Positions 44,189 through 54,199 of a DNA stretch of 64,000 nucleotides are shown one piece after another (positions within the stretch are counted from its first letter, which is position 1; every line of letters starts with the position of its first letter). The notes beneath the pieces are model-generated. The model searched no databases, was not told the origin of the DNA, and was given only the letters and a program-made list of their open reading frames with translations. A program made the position numbers and the translations under genes. This DNA is from Mermis nigrescens. Taxonomy: Eukaryota; Nematoda; Enoplea; Mermithida; Mermithidae. The stretch covers positions 10,841,456-10,905,455 of the forward strand of contig JAVLUZ010000142.1 in NCBI GenBank assembly GCA_036768485.1, given 5' to 3'.

Positions 44189-45941
44189 GGTTTCCTGAAA
44201 ATAATTCTGCGTAGGCGGTTGTTCGGCGTTGTTCCTCGTTATCCTGCACCTGCATCGGCTGTTCAGCCGGAGTTAGGACAACTGGTTCCGTCGGTTGCGG
44301 CTGCGAAATTCGAGGAATACGCATCGACGGCAAAGGCTTGGCGGCGAAAGGCAACGTCATTGAGGCCATGATATTTTGGATATCCGTCGGCGCCGAGTAA
44401 GCAGGCGGAGGAGGAGCCACTGAAGCTGGAACAGCTTGTAAGGGCTCAAAACGCGATTTTCGAGTACGTGCCGGTTGAGAGACGAAAGGCAAATTTTTGA
44501 CATCCAGGGGCCGACCTAACGGGGCGCTGGTTGCGGCCACAACTGGAACCCTATCTAAAACGTTTGTATCCATCGGTTCAGGCACGTTACGCGATGTGGA
44601 AGGCAAATTAGCAATAATACCGTCGAGAACTTGTTGCTGCGTCGGCGATGGCGAACGCTGCGACGGCGGCGGAAATGGCGGCCTACCCTGGTCGTCTAAC
44701 TCATAGCCATCTAAAATAATCATCGTCGGATCCTCGCCGTCCGAATCAGCTGTCAATGATCTGCGGAAATGTCGTCGTATGGCTTTTCGCCTTTGTTTCA
44801 TATTGGGCGGTAATTTCGACAGCTTGATGTATAACGGCTCCGGCGGCGGCGCTGCCTGGACGGAACGTTCGTCACCCTCAAAAGTAAAACCTGGTGGAAC
44901 ACGACGAGGAGAAATTCGACTCATGTTTGGCGAATACGTATCGATAAGAATGTAGACATCGAGTGAGAAAATCGGGTCTAAAACGAGATACCGTAACATA
45001 GGACCCGTCAAAGGCATGTTCCATGCCTGGCCAATCCACGTGACTGCCGAAGAATCCGGCTGCATATCGAAGAAGAAAGCTGCCAACGTTTTTAGGCGAT
45101 GATTTCCGGCATCAATACGATGTTCGACCATGAAAAAGCGGCTCATCACCAGCGTATCTAAAATATTGGCCCTGAAAACCGAACGCGGTGGAGGAAAGCT
45201 ATCACGATTTTGTAAATAGGCCACTACATCTGCGCGATGTGGGCCGTAGACGTGAAAATAGGCAATCTTATCGTTACTAGGATCGTGGCAGGCTAGAAAA
45301 ACATCTCGCAGCTGTGTCTCAAGCAACTCCGCCAGCCCAAACGGGGGCTGTGGAAACCTAGAAATATCCCAAACAAAAACATGGCCACGAACGTCGGCGA
45401 TCTGAATGTATCGAACAAAAGGACCGTTGGCCTGCATGTAGTTGGGATCGAGTTGTTGCCAATATCGTTCCCAAACGCGGTAGGGCATGAACGAACGGTC
45501 GTTAACATGCTCGGAGTCGAAGCCAAAAAAGTACTGGCTGTTCAGACGATTAGACGACCTGAAAAGTGTTCGTATCGCGTTATAAGACTGTTCGTGTGTT
45601 TCGACCATTACGGTACGTCGAATGGCGTTTTTGGGCACATATGGCGCTGACAACGGGATACGGTCCATCGTTGCCAGCCACCACTTACGTTGGGCATAGA
45701 TACGATCGTAGTGGTGTGGCGTTTTGTGGTGTGATGGTTCGCGAAGATTGGGAGTCACGTGTTCGTCGTTTTCGAAGTAAAGGAACTGTAAAGGGCACAC
45801 CTCTGCGCGATACTGCTTTGCAGCAGCCGCAGCTTCGAGCGCTACTAGGAAATGGGCGGCATCGTTGTCGTTCCCGAGGCTAAACGTCGGACGATCTCGG
45901 TCCACGACGTCCTCTTCTGTTGGGGCACGCTGCTCAGCCAT
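44142..45941 (-). CDS. Retroelement accessory ORF X, DEDDy 3'-5' exonuclease-like, 599 aa
   Basis: Residues about 135-335 resemble the RNase D/WRN/MUT-7 exonuclease fold. Motif I is GFDSEH with Asp142 and Glu144; then a strand with YIQIADVRGHVFVWD; motif II ends in RAD with Asp238; ILDTL follows with Asp262; and the last motif lies in WNMPLTGPMLRYLVLDP with Tyr318 and Asp322 (Y-x3-D). The remainder is Pro/Arg-rich with a helical C-terminus. The predicted role is trimming or proofreading nucleic acid 3' ends during or after reverse transcription, or acting on host small RNAs; this is inference. It begins inside the 3' end of Gag-Pol (97-nt overlap, other frame). No signal peptide or membrane span. 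Confidence 0.7.
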   Translation of the reverse strand: MAEQRAPTEEDVVDRDRPTFSLGNDNDAAHFLVALEAAAAAKQYRAEVCPLQFLYFENDEHVTPNLREPSHHKTPHHYDRIYAQRKWWLATMDRIPLSAPYVPKNAIRRTVMVETHEQSYNAIRTLFRSSNRLNSQYFFGFDSEHVNDRSFMPYRVWERYWQQLDPNYMQANGPFVRYIQIADVRGHVFVWDISRFPQPPFGLAELLETQLRDVFLACHDPSNDKIAYFHVYGPHRADVVAYLQNRDSFPPPRSVFRANILDTLVMSRFFMVEHRIDAGNHRLKTLAAFFFDMQPDSSAVTWIGQAWNMPLTGPMLRYLVLDPIFSLDVYILIDTYSPNMSRISPRRVPPGFTFEGDERSVQAAPPPEPLYIKLSKLPPNMKQRRKAIRRHFRRSLTADSDGEDPTMIILDGYELDDQGRPPFPPPSQRSPSPTQQQVLDGIIANLPSTSRNVPEPMDTNVLDRVPVVAATSAPLGRPLDVKNLPFVSQPARTRKSRFEPLQAVPASVAPPPPAYSAPTDIQNIMASMTLPFAAKPLPSMRIPRISQPQPTEPVVLTPAEQPMQVQDNEEQRRTTAYAELFSGNHARIAGNRSTLPVYP

Positions 45942-48900
45942 GGCTCTGCAAAAGGTGTAACGTTAGTTAAGGGCACGGCATGTGCCGATTTAGCACCAAT
46001 TAACAAACGAATAGGCGCACACTCCCTCATATTCCTTTCCCGGCCCGCTAATTCCTCAAAAGTTATAACTACTGCCGGACACACAGGTCGACGCGGTAGC
46101 TTAACTAAAACAAAATCACCGGGTACGTATGCGTACTTTTCGGCAATGAGATCGGAATAGGGCAACTTTGGGGCAGGTAAGAGGCGATTACGGTGCACTA
46201 CATGTTCGATTAAAGGATTATGCAAATAGATGATGCGCGCAGTTTCAGGCGTTGGCAAGGCTTTGATGCGATACGGACCTAATTGTTTAGGTGAAAGTTT
46301 TCCAATTTCAGGCTGAATTACCGCTTTATTGTTGAGATATACAATATCGTCAACTGCAAATTTACTTTCGCGCGTTGTTTTGTCATACTGCTTTTTCTGA
46401 TGGTTACGCGCTTTAGCAAGATTTTCGCTAGCGATATCGTGTAAGTTAAGAAGCGTAAGTTTCAGATCAGCAAGATATTTTTCAGCGATGTTAGGTATAT
46501 TAGGATTCAACGCGAGATCGCTTAAAAGCTGTATATCGAGTGGAAAAGAAGGTTCACGACCGTACAGCATCTCAAATGGCGAAATATTTGTAGATGACTG
46601 CGGCGTTGCGCGATACGCGAATAAAGCAAAGGGCAAAAATTGTTCCCAGTCGTATTGATTTCTCGCGCTTAGTTTAGAAAGTCCATCGATGAGTGTTCGA
46701 TTATACCGTTCAACCAACCCATCACACTGAGGATGATAAGGGGTTGTGAAAACTTTTTGAACACTTAGTAATTTGCAAACTTCGGAAATTAGCGCTGATG
46801 TGAAATTTGAGCCTTGATCAGTTAAAAATCGCTTTGGAACGCCGTGTCTAGGAATTACTTCGCGCAATAATAGGTTTGCTATGGTGACCGCTTTTATATC
46901 AGACACTGCAAACGCTTCAACATACTTAGTAAAATAGTCCATGAAAACAACGATTTGATCATTCCCGGACGTCGAACGAGGCATATGGAGACAATCACAC
47001 GCGATTAACTCAAACGGTGCTGAAACTTCGATGGGCTGCAGAGGTATGGTGGTGGGGTTATTCGCTACCTTACGCTGCAAACACACCTCACAATTCTTAC
47101 ACCATGCAAGCACATCATTCTCCATTCTAGGCCACCAGTAACGAAGCTGAATGGCGGGTAAGATTTTTCGCGCGGAGAAATGGGCTCCAAAGATGGAATC
47201 ATGAAATTCGGTTAAGATGAAACTACGAAGCGATTTCGGAATGACAAGCTGATGAATGGTATTAGCTGCACGCTTAGGCTGAAATCTGCGATAAAGAATC
47301 TTATTTAGCAAGAAAAATTCGTCGCGATATTTACGTGTTGTTAAGTCGTTGAGCGATTCACGAATTTTGTTTAACTCTTCATCTTGACGTTGTTCAGCAA
47401 GTAGTTTAGCAGGCGACAGAATTTCTGCTTTTTCAGCTTCAGATAAAGTGATGCGTTCATAAAAAACTGGCGGATGATCGTTTTGCGCAGCTTGCTGTTT
47501 TGGCGCGATGGTTTGTTGTCTTATATCAGGTGGTTTGTTGTCGTCGTCAGACTCAGACGCTTCGGATTCGAGGTTAGCGACGTTAGCAACGGGTTTACGT
47601 TCGAGTTTATAACGTTGTTCGTCGCGATCGTACTTAGGATGACGCGATAATAAGTCCGCAGCGCAGTTATATGCGCCTGGTACATAAACAACCTCATACT
47701 CGTATTCTTGTAATTTTAAACCCCAGCGTCTTAAACGACTGGAAGGATCTTTTACATTTACGAGCCAAGTAAGCGCCTGATGATCTGTTTCCACGATGAA
47801 TTTTTTGCCATAGAGATAATGCCTATAATGCTTAATTGCCCAGACAACCGCTAAAGCCTCCTTCTCAGAAGTGGCATAGTTACATTCGGCCGAGTTTAAA
47901 ACACGGCTAGCATAACCAAGAATGAAACGATTTTTAGATGGAAGATGTTTCTGCGTAAGAATGGCACCTAGCGCATAATTGCTTGCGTCGGTTGTCAGGA
48001 TGAATTGATGGTCATTATCGAACTTAGGCAACTGCAAAATCGGTGGTGAAGTGAAGGCATCTTTTAACGTTTGAAAAGCTTTTTGATGTTCTTCAGTCCA
48101 AAGAAATTCCGTGTCTTTTCTTAATAAACGAAAAAGAGGTTTCGCGATTTTCGCGAGATCTTTTACAAATTTTTTGAACCATTGAACGAGACCAAGAAAT
48201 TTCTGTAAAGCTTTCACCGTTTTTGGCACTGGAAAATTGATCAAATCTGCAATTTTAGTCAAGTCAGGAGCAATACCTAGCGAACTTATGCGATGACCCA
48301 AAAATTGGACTTCTGCATGGGCTAGATGACATTTTTCTGGTTTAACCCTTAAGTTTGCGTTTTGAAGCGCGCGAAAGACATCTTCTAGATTTTTAAGATG
48401 CTCTGAAAACGTGCGCGAAAACACAATTATATCGTCGATATATACGAGACAGGTTTTCCAATTTAAACCAGCGAGAACAAGCTCCATAAGGCGCTGAAAA
48501 TCGGCGGGGGCGTTTTTTAAACCAAAAGGTAACACTTCGAATTCGTAGTGACCTACAGGACAGATAAAAGCGGTTTTTTCACGCGATTTTTCGTCAAGGG
48601 GGATCTGCCAATACCCAGATTTTAAGTCTAGCGTACTAAAGTAAGCTGCAGACCCTAGGGCATCAAAATAATCGTCAATTTGAGGTAGAGGATAAATTTG
48701 AGTTTTTGTCACATCATTTAATCGTCGATAATCCACAACTGGGCGGAGGGAACCATCTTTTTTCCCAATTAAAAACAAAGGACTGGCCCAGGGACTAGTT
48801 GTTGGTCTGATGACTTTTTCCGCGATCATTTCGTTTATTATTCGTTGCATGACTTGTCGGCGCGCGTGTTCGACACGATAAGTTTTACCTACAACAGGGG

Positions 48901-51900
48901 GATTATCCCCTGTGTCAATGTGATGTTTAACGAGCGGAGTGCGACCGAGTGGTTCGCCTTTTAAAGCGAATATCGAATTATATTTATGACAAAGATCACG
49001 AATTTGCTGCTGTTCCTTAGAGTTAGCGATGGAACCCTGTAAAGCCTTATTTATCGAGGAAAAAAGTTCGAGCGAGCGATCGTCTGAAACAGAAACATGA
49101 GACACGACCTCAACATCAGACGTTAGGGATCCAATTAGCTCTCCAGTGTCGACCTGAACGGGCGATTTTGAGATGTTACATAACCTCAAAGGAAAAACTG
49201 AAACTGAAGTGTCGACGATAGCAGGGGCGACAAAAAGTGAACTTCTGCGCATAAAATCTGGATCGGGCTCGAAAAGTGCAATATCAGCATCATAGGAACC
49301 GTGACTTATATAAGCAGGTGTTATTAATTCGTGACGTGGCAAAATCGTGATGGGCTCTGAAATTGAAACATGCACGCATATAGGACATGCGATTTTAGCG
49401 TTTGGATTGATACGAAACTGCAATTTTTCGCTCGGTGATAAGAGATTTAATTTTATACCGTTTATAAACGCACAATCTTCGATGGGATTCACCCAGAGTA
49501 ACGCGGAATGGCAAAAATCAAAACCGAGAAGCATGTCTTCTGGCAATTTATCGATGATAGACACTAACGTGGGAATAGAATGATCCGCGATAGTTATAGT
49601 CATATTAAAATTAAAGCGAACAACTACTGTTGTGTCACCTACACCGTGCACGACTTTAGACGTTTGTTTCGGAGGTAACCTGAAACCTAGTCTTAAAAAT
49701 GCTGCAGTAGTCATCATTGTGACTTGCGAGCCAGTGTCAATTAGTGCCGGAATTTTTACACCATGAATTTCAGCCAAAATGGTGGGTAGATTTGTACCTG
49801 CATGACTAACTATCGGAATTTCAGGATCCTGATTTAAGGTGGGGGATGAAGTCATTTTTTCTAAAACCGCTAATCTTCGCTGCAATCTATCATATTCTTC
49901 CAAAAATGCTTGGGATGCAAAATTTTCTTCCCGCTTAGTTTCTTCAGATTGATGAGAAGTAACCATGTTTGCATTTTTCTTAGGCGAGTAGGGCGGTTGC
50001 GGCGGGGGATAATCTAAGGCGGGCTGGAAATCCGCTACATATGTGACGTTAGGGGGATAATTTTGCGGCGCAGAACGATAATTGGAATTATAATACGTAT
50101 TACGCTGTTCTGCCGGATGAGTCACATAAGGATTATTTTGGCGATAGTCATACGATTGCATGCGATTATCATAGGGCTGATTTTGATAGTTTTGGCGATA
50201 ATTTGGCGCGTAATCGTTATAGTTTTGCCTAAAAATTGGACGCGAGCGCCTAGAATCAAAACGTGCGTCAGAACTTTGAGGGATAGGTTGACGATTTTGG
50301 CTTTGATCGCGATACCTAGGCTTAGACTGAGGTCGATTATTATTATTTGAGCGCGACGATGAGCGATTACGACTATTCCAAGAACGCGACTGACTACGTT
50401 GACGCGCGGCGGGTTCGAATTTCGCTTGCTGTGCATTTTCGTCAAGTTTGCGCTGTCTCATCTTTTTAAAACATTGTTCTTCAACATGACCCGTGCGCTT
50501 ACAAAAATCGCAAAATTTACGCGCTGAAGATTGCTCATTTTTGGGGCGTTTTGAACGAGAAAACGTCTTATTGCGCGAACGATCAGAATCAGCATTATTA
50601 GAAAAACGCACAGATTCCTTAGGAATTGCACCGGTGGCAGGATTGGCAATGGTCGAGACATAGGGCGTTGGCGCTTTTTTCGCTACAAGTTGGCGCGCTG
50701 CATACTCTGCGCATTTAGCATTATGCAAAAATTCATGTAACTCAGCTTCAGGCGCGCGTTGATAGGCTGCAGTTGAAATTTCAGGTAACATACCGCGCTT
50801 TAATTGATGGCGAAGCATTTCGTTAAATTGCTCAGAGTCGGTTTCAATATGAGGTCTAGCGCGCCTTAATTGTTTGTGAAGCGCGAGATAGTAAGCTTGA
50901 ACAGACTCATTGGGCTGTTGCTTACGGTCAAGAAAGTGGTCATATAACGTATCGTGATCGAGAGGACAAAATTCCGCGATCATAGCGTACTTAGTCTTAG
51001 TGTAAGAATTACGCACTTCTTGAGGTAACGCTTCATACAAATTTAACGCATAGTCGTCGAAAAATGATGAAACAAATTCAGCTCGATCTTTTTTATCAAT
51101 TTTATATATTTTTGCCAGTCTTTCAAATTCGCTGAAAAATTTCCGAATATCGGTTTTTTCACCCTGAAAAGATTTCCTAGCAGCTACAGCTATATGCATT
51201 TGCTGTATGAAAGGGCCGCGATTAATAGCTTCAGCAACAGATGATTTATTGCGCGAAGAAGACAAAGAATCTGAATTATGGCGCGAGCGACGAGAACTGC
51301 GACGCGAACTTTCGCTGCGACGCGAGCGATGCGAATCTTCCTGCTGCGAAGAGCTAGAGTCCTCATCTGAAAATCTGACATGGCGCTGGCTGGCTGGCGC
51401 GACTATATTGTCCCTGATTGGCATGGATTCGTCGTTAGGATTGGCTAAATTATCGTGCGCTGAAAAATTATCGCTCCTGAAATGCGACGCGTGCTGCATG
51501 GGCGCGCTTTCCGCGTTAGAAGGAAAATACTGCAAGGGCGGCGGGTTTACAGAATGATGTTGCGTATTATTTACAGTATTAGGCACAAATTCAGGCGCTA
51601 GCTGATTTAAAGGGCGCTGCAAAAATTCTGAAAAAGTAGGCGCGTTTTCAACACTTTGCTGATTAGACGCGTGCTGTGAAGAATGCGCAAAAGTAGATAA
51701 ATTATCCGCAGAAAGAGGGTTTTGCACACGCTGCTCACGCATACACAACGATCTAAAATCAACAGGCATACGATCACTCATAGGTAAAATAGGCACAGAT
51801 GTTCTTTCAGACGCGAGTGTAACCTTAGGCTTAGGATTATTAATCGGAGGCCGAATGACAGGCGATGAATTATCAAACTCGGTTTCATTATTTACCGTCT

Positions 51901-52498
51901 GTTCGACACGCCGTTTCGGTAACTCGATAGGCACGTCATTAATCACGTTTTTGTCGTTATGTACTCGCAAAGACTGACTAGCCTCAGGGCGAGCAGAAAA
52001 CGTAGCCGTAGACCGGTTATTAAGTTCCTCACGAATTTGGCGCAATTCTTGCGCATGCTGAAACTGCATTTTCTGAATAGTCTCAAGAATAGTCGAAAGA
52101 ATTCGGTCAGAATTTGCCGAATTAGGACGAGTTTCATCCTCATTTTGCTTTTCAGATGCATTACTTTCCACATCAAAAGTTCGACTAGGTAAAACGGCTT
52201 CGTTTTCCGTCTGATTATCATCGTTACTCGCGCGCAAGTTAAGATCATTATTAACGATCGTTGCGTCAGAATTTACTTCAATTTGCGTATCAGCAGAATT
52301 ACCGGTTCCGGAATGCACGCTGCCGGTAGTAGACTCGTTATCAGAAGGGATAACAGAAGTATTATTTACCAAAGGGGGTAAAATAGTGTTATCGCTCGCC
52401 AAAGAACTGGTTTGATCAGGCTGTACTGGGCGCGCAGGACGGGCTAGGGGCGGCACCTTTTTAGCTGGAGGGGTACGTAAAATTTTCTTACCACCCAT
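45845..52498 (-). CDS. gag-pol: Gypsy-type Gag-Pol polyprotein, 2217 aa
   Basis: A single uninterrupted frame. Domains in order: Ser/Asn-rich N-terminus; gag capsid region about 433-600; CX2CX4HX4C zinc knuckle about 660-675 (CDFCKRTGHVEEQC); aspartic protease with ALIDTGSQ (Asp921); reverse transcriptase with LDLKSGYWQI about 1288 and YIDD at 1353-1356; RNase H with TTDAS about 1503 and ETDHQ about 1573; integrase HHCC finger about 1766-1805; DDE core with D58D35E spacing; and a tail at about 2127-2205 with GDFVLVKLPRRPVCPAVV that resembles a PWWP domain. Catalytic residues look intact. It probably produces all virion and integration enzymes without a gag-pol frameshift. Confidence 0.95.
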   Translation of the reverse strand: MGGKKILRTPPAKKVPPLARPARPVQPDQTSSLASDNTILPPLVNNTSVIPSDNESTTGSVHSGTGNSADTQIEVNSDATIVNNDLNLRASNDDNQTENEAVLPSRTFDVESNASEKQNEDETRPNSANSDRILSTILETIQKMQFQHAQELRQIREELNNRSTATFSARPEASQSLRVHNDKNVINDVPIELPKRRVEQTVNNETEFDNSSPVIRPPINNPKPKVTLASERTSVPILPMSDRMPVDFRSLCMREQRVQNPLSADNLSTFAHSSQHASNQQSVENAPTFSEFLQRPLNQLAPEFVPNTVNNTQHHSVNPPPLQYFPSNAESAPMQHASHFRSDNFSAHDNLANPNDESMPIRDNIVAPASQRHVRFSDEDSSSSQQEDSHRSRRSESSRRSSRRSRHNSDSLSSSRNKSSVAEAINRGPFIQQMHIAVAARKSFQGEKTDIRKFFSEFERLAKIYKIDKKDRAEFVSSFFDDYALNLYEALPQEVRNSYTKTKYAMIAEFCPLDHDTLYDHFLDRKQQPNESVQAYYLALHKQLRRARPHIETDSEQFNEMLRHQLKRGMLPEISTAAYQRAPEAELHEFLHNAKCAEYAARQLVAKKAPTPYVSTIANPATGAIPKESVRFSNNADSDRSRNKTFSRSKRPKNEQSSARKFCDFCKRTGHVEEQCFKKMRQRKLDENAQQAKFEPAARQRSQSRSWNSRNRSSSRSNNNNRPQSKPRYRDQSQNRQPIPQSSDARFDSRRSRPIFRQNYNDYAPNYRQNYQNQPYDNRMQSYDYRQNNPYVTHPAEQRNTYYNSNYRSAPQNYPPNVTYVADFQPALDYPPPQPPYSPKKNANMVTSHQSEETKREENFASQAFLEEYDRLQRRLAVLEKMTSSPTLNQDPEIPIVSHAGTNLPTILAEIHGVKIPALIDTGSQVTMMTTAAFLRLGFRLPPKQTSKVVHGVGDTTVVVRFNFNMTITIADHSIPTLVSIIDKLPEDMLLGFDFCHSALLWVNPIEDCAFINGIKLNLLSPSEKLQFRINPNAKIACPICVHVSISEPITILPRHELITPAYISHGSYDADIALFEPDPDFMRRSSLFVAPAIVDTSVSVFPLRLCNISKSPVQVDTGELIGSLTSDVEVVSHVSVSDDRSLELFSSINKALQGSIANSKEQQQIRDLCHKYNSIFALKGEPLGRTPLVKHHIDTGDNPPVVGKTYRVEHARRQVMQRIINEMIAEKVIRPTTSPWASPLFLIGKKDGSLRPVVDYRRLNDVTKTQIYPLPQIDDYFDALGSAAYFSTLDLKSGYWQIPLDEKSREKTAFICPVGHYEFEVLPFGLKNAPADFQRLMELVLAGLNWKTCLVYIDDIIVFSRTFSEHLKNLEDVFRALQNANLRVKPEKCHLAHAEVQFLGHRISSLGIAPDLTKIADLINFPVPKTVKALQKFLGLVQWFKKFVKDLAKIAKPLFRLLRKDTEFLWTEEHQKAFQTLKDAFTSPPILQLPKFDNDHQFILTTDASNYALGAILTQKHLPSKNRFILGYASRVLNSAECNYATSEKEALAVVWAIKHYRHYLYGKKFIVETDHQALTWLVNVKDPSSRLRRWGLKLQEYEYEVVYVPGAYNCAADLLSRHPKYDRDEQRYKLERKPVANVANLESEASESDDDNKPPDIRQQTIAPKQQAAQNDHPPVFYERITLSEAEKAEILSPAKLLAEQRQDEELNKIRESLNDLTTRKYRDEFFLLNKILYRRFQPKRAANTIHQLVIPKSLRSFILTEFHDSIFGAHFSARKILPAIQLRYWWPRMENDVLAWCKNCEVCLQRKVANNPTTIPLQPIEVSAPFELIACDCLHMPRSTSGNDQIVVFMDYFTKYVEAFAVSDIKAVTIANLLLREVIPRHGVPKRFLTDQGSNFTSALISEVCKLLSVQKVFTTPYHPQCDGLVERYNRTLIDGLSKLSARNQYDWEQFLPFALFAYRATPQSSTNISPFEMLYGREPSFPLDIQLLSDLALNPNIPNIAEKYLADLKLTLLNLHDIASENLAKARNHQKKQYDKTTRESKFAVDDIVYLNNKAVIQPEIGKLSPKQLGPYRIKALPTPETARIIYLHNPLIEHVVHRNRLLPAPKLPYSDLIAEKYAYVPGDFVLVKLPRRPVCPAVVITFEELAGRERNMRECAPIRLLIGAKSAHAVPLTNVTPFAEPWLSSVPQQKRTSWTEIVRRLASGTTTMPPIS

Positions 52499-52969
52499 TA
52501 TAAAAATGGAACGTTTGAAATATGAACGTTAGGTAAAAGAAAATTTTTCTCCCAAAAAATCCACTATCTGAAAATCTGAAAAAATTTTTTCGAATTGGAC
52601 CCCTCTAGGTATGGGTTTTTCCTGAAAACGTACCTCTATATGCCAAAATAGCAACGAGTACGAAAGAGAGGCACAAAAGAATTTATGAGCGTGGCGAAAG
52701 GCGAAAATATTTCGCTTAGTCGAATAGGTATATAGAGAAAAAATACCAGCGACTTTACCACGAATACAAAATTTCTTTGCCGCAAACGCTTAACTTATCT
52801 GCGCACTGCCGCGACACGGACGATACGATAAAAATATACGAATGAAACAATACACATTTTTAGAATGCCGAAATAAATATTTTTGGGTAAAGAAAATATT
52901 ATGTATTAATTTAAATGATGACAGACACCGGATCGGTTGTCGCGAGCAACCTTAAGGGGGAAACTCCAC
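52499..52969 (-). other. 5' leader of the retrotransposon with primer-binding-site candidate
   Basis: Directly after the 5' LTR the minus strand reads GTGGAGTTTCCCCCTTAAGG. A PBS normally starts with TGG, so TGGAGTTTCCCCC (about 52956-52968) is the candidate. I cannot name the primer tRNA. Confidence 0.5.
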
Positions 52970-54199
52970 TGTAACTTAGGTGGGTTCCGTCCGCCTTCGA
53001 GTTATTGGAGTATCTTAGCGCGCGCAAACGAGTTGGCTGATTCAGCACTTGAAGTATGTACGGATAAATAAACTGACAGCACGCCGTCAGAGAAGATACC
53101 CAACACACAACAACTACGAAAGCAGCGAACCCCCGTAAGTACCTTCGGGATTTACCTAAGTACCTATGCTACACCTAGCGCTGGTCAAGAAGCTGCGGTA
53201 AAAACCTGCACTCTTCCAAGCTGACCCTGAATACAAACTACCTAAAATCTCCACGGACGTAATTGGTCCGGTACCTATGGAGAAAAAGGGAAGGAGATGC
53301 CGACCGCAGATCTTAACCAGGGGTAATTAGATAATCCCGGTATTCGCCCTAGGTCCTTAGACCTTTTTAGACCAAAAGAGTAATTTTTCGCGAAAAGAAT
53401 TGAAAGGGTTTCGCACTAGATTACCTATGGCGAAACTACTTACGATTTCTGGTTCCAACAGCACTCTGTACTTAAAACACAACAACAAAGAGCTCTATTC
53501 CGGGCTGTCATCTACTATAAAAATTATGTAATAATTTTTATAGATTTTAGGATTGAAAAAGGAATTATGAATTTTGCACAAAACGATAAATAAAAACTTT
53601 ACCCAACGAAATCCGGCAAGAAATAAAGCTATGGCCGGCCTGATCCCAATTCCTGACTGCTTGCGATATAATGCACCCCTAAGCAGTGGATTTTTGTGCT
53701 TTTACTGAATTAAAACAATGAACAATAAATGGCGCTAATATAGTCGAAGATGACACGCCGCAAAAGCAAAAGCCAAACTGGCACCAACCAACCAATAATC
53801 CTGAGGGGGATTGGCCCACAGTAATAGAAGAAGAAATTATTGTAAAATGTGTTTATGACAAAAATTGTGTGCTACTTGCACATAGATTTTCCAGGTCTCC
53901 GCACAGGCTCAACGTGAATAGCGGTCATGTCGCCTATGTTTTAAATGTGAAAAGTGATAGGGGACTTGTGGGGTGTTCCACAGTAAAAAGGTCGCATCAT
54001 AGTATCCCTCGCGACACCTAGCGACAAGAGTCCAACCAATTGACACTGCGTGGTCGGAATGCCTCCGCATGTCATATCGTCGATCTGAAAATATGGCTGG
54101 GTCGCCAAAGTGGAAACACACGACCGGATGGTCTGAATTGGCGCACTAAGGTGCGCAAAGGCCGTACATGTAACGGCTCGTGTAGATACACTATCTACA
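52970..54199 (-). repeat. 5' LTR (1230 bp)
   Basis: Direct copy of 40286-41516 with one 1-bp deletion and about three substitutions seen by eye. Expected to hold the promoter for minus-strand transcription. Carries the same 13-bp hairpin at 53515-53543. Confidence 0.95.

Larger units (their letters stand above)
40286..54199 (-). mobile_element. Full-length Gypsy-type LTR retrotransposon, 13.9 kb
   Basis: Two direct 1.23-kb LTRs beginning TG and ending CA bound the element. The target duplication cata is at 40282-40285 and 54200-54203. Polypurine tract, primer-binding candidate and three open frames (Gag-Pol, ORF X, ORF Y) all point to minus-strand transcription. By eye the LTRs differ at about three bases and one indel, so the insertion is very recent. 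It is much longer than ordinary Gypsy elements (5-8 kb) because of two extra genes and long LTRs. Inserted in the Maverick integrase. Confidence 0.95.

Noticed and set aside
42179..45883. Several + strand frames of 69-135 codons opposite the retroelement genes
   Set aside because: They lie antisense to long conserved coding frames, show Ala/Arg- or Leu-biased composition typical of antisense shadows, and have no recognisable domain.
42047..45941. Envelope gene in the LTR element
   Set aside because: Neither accessory ORF has a signal peptide, transmembrane span, furin site or Cys pattern of an env protein.
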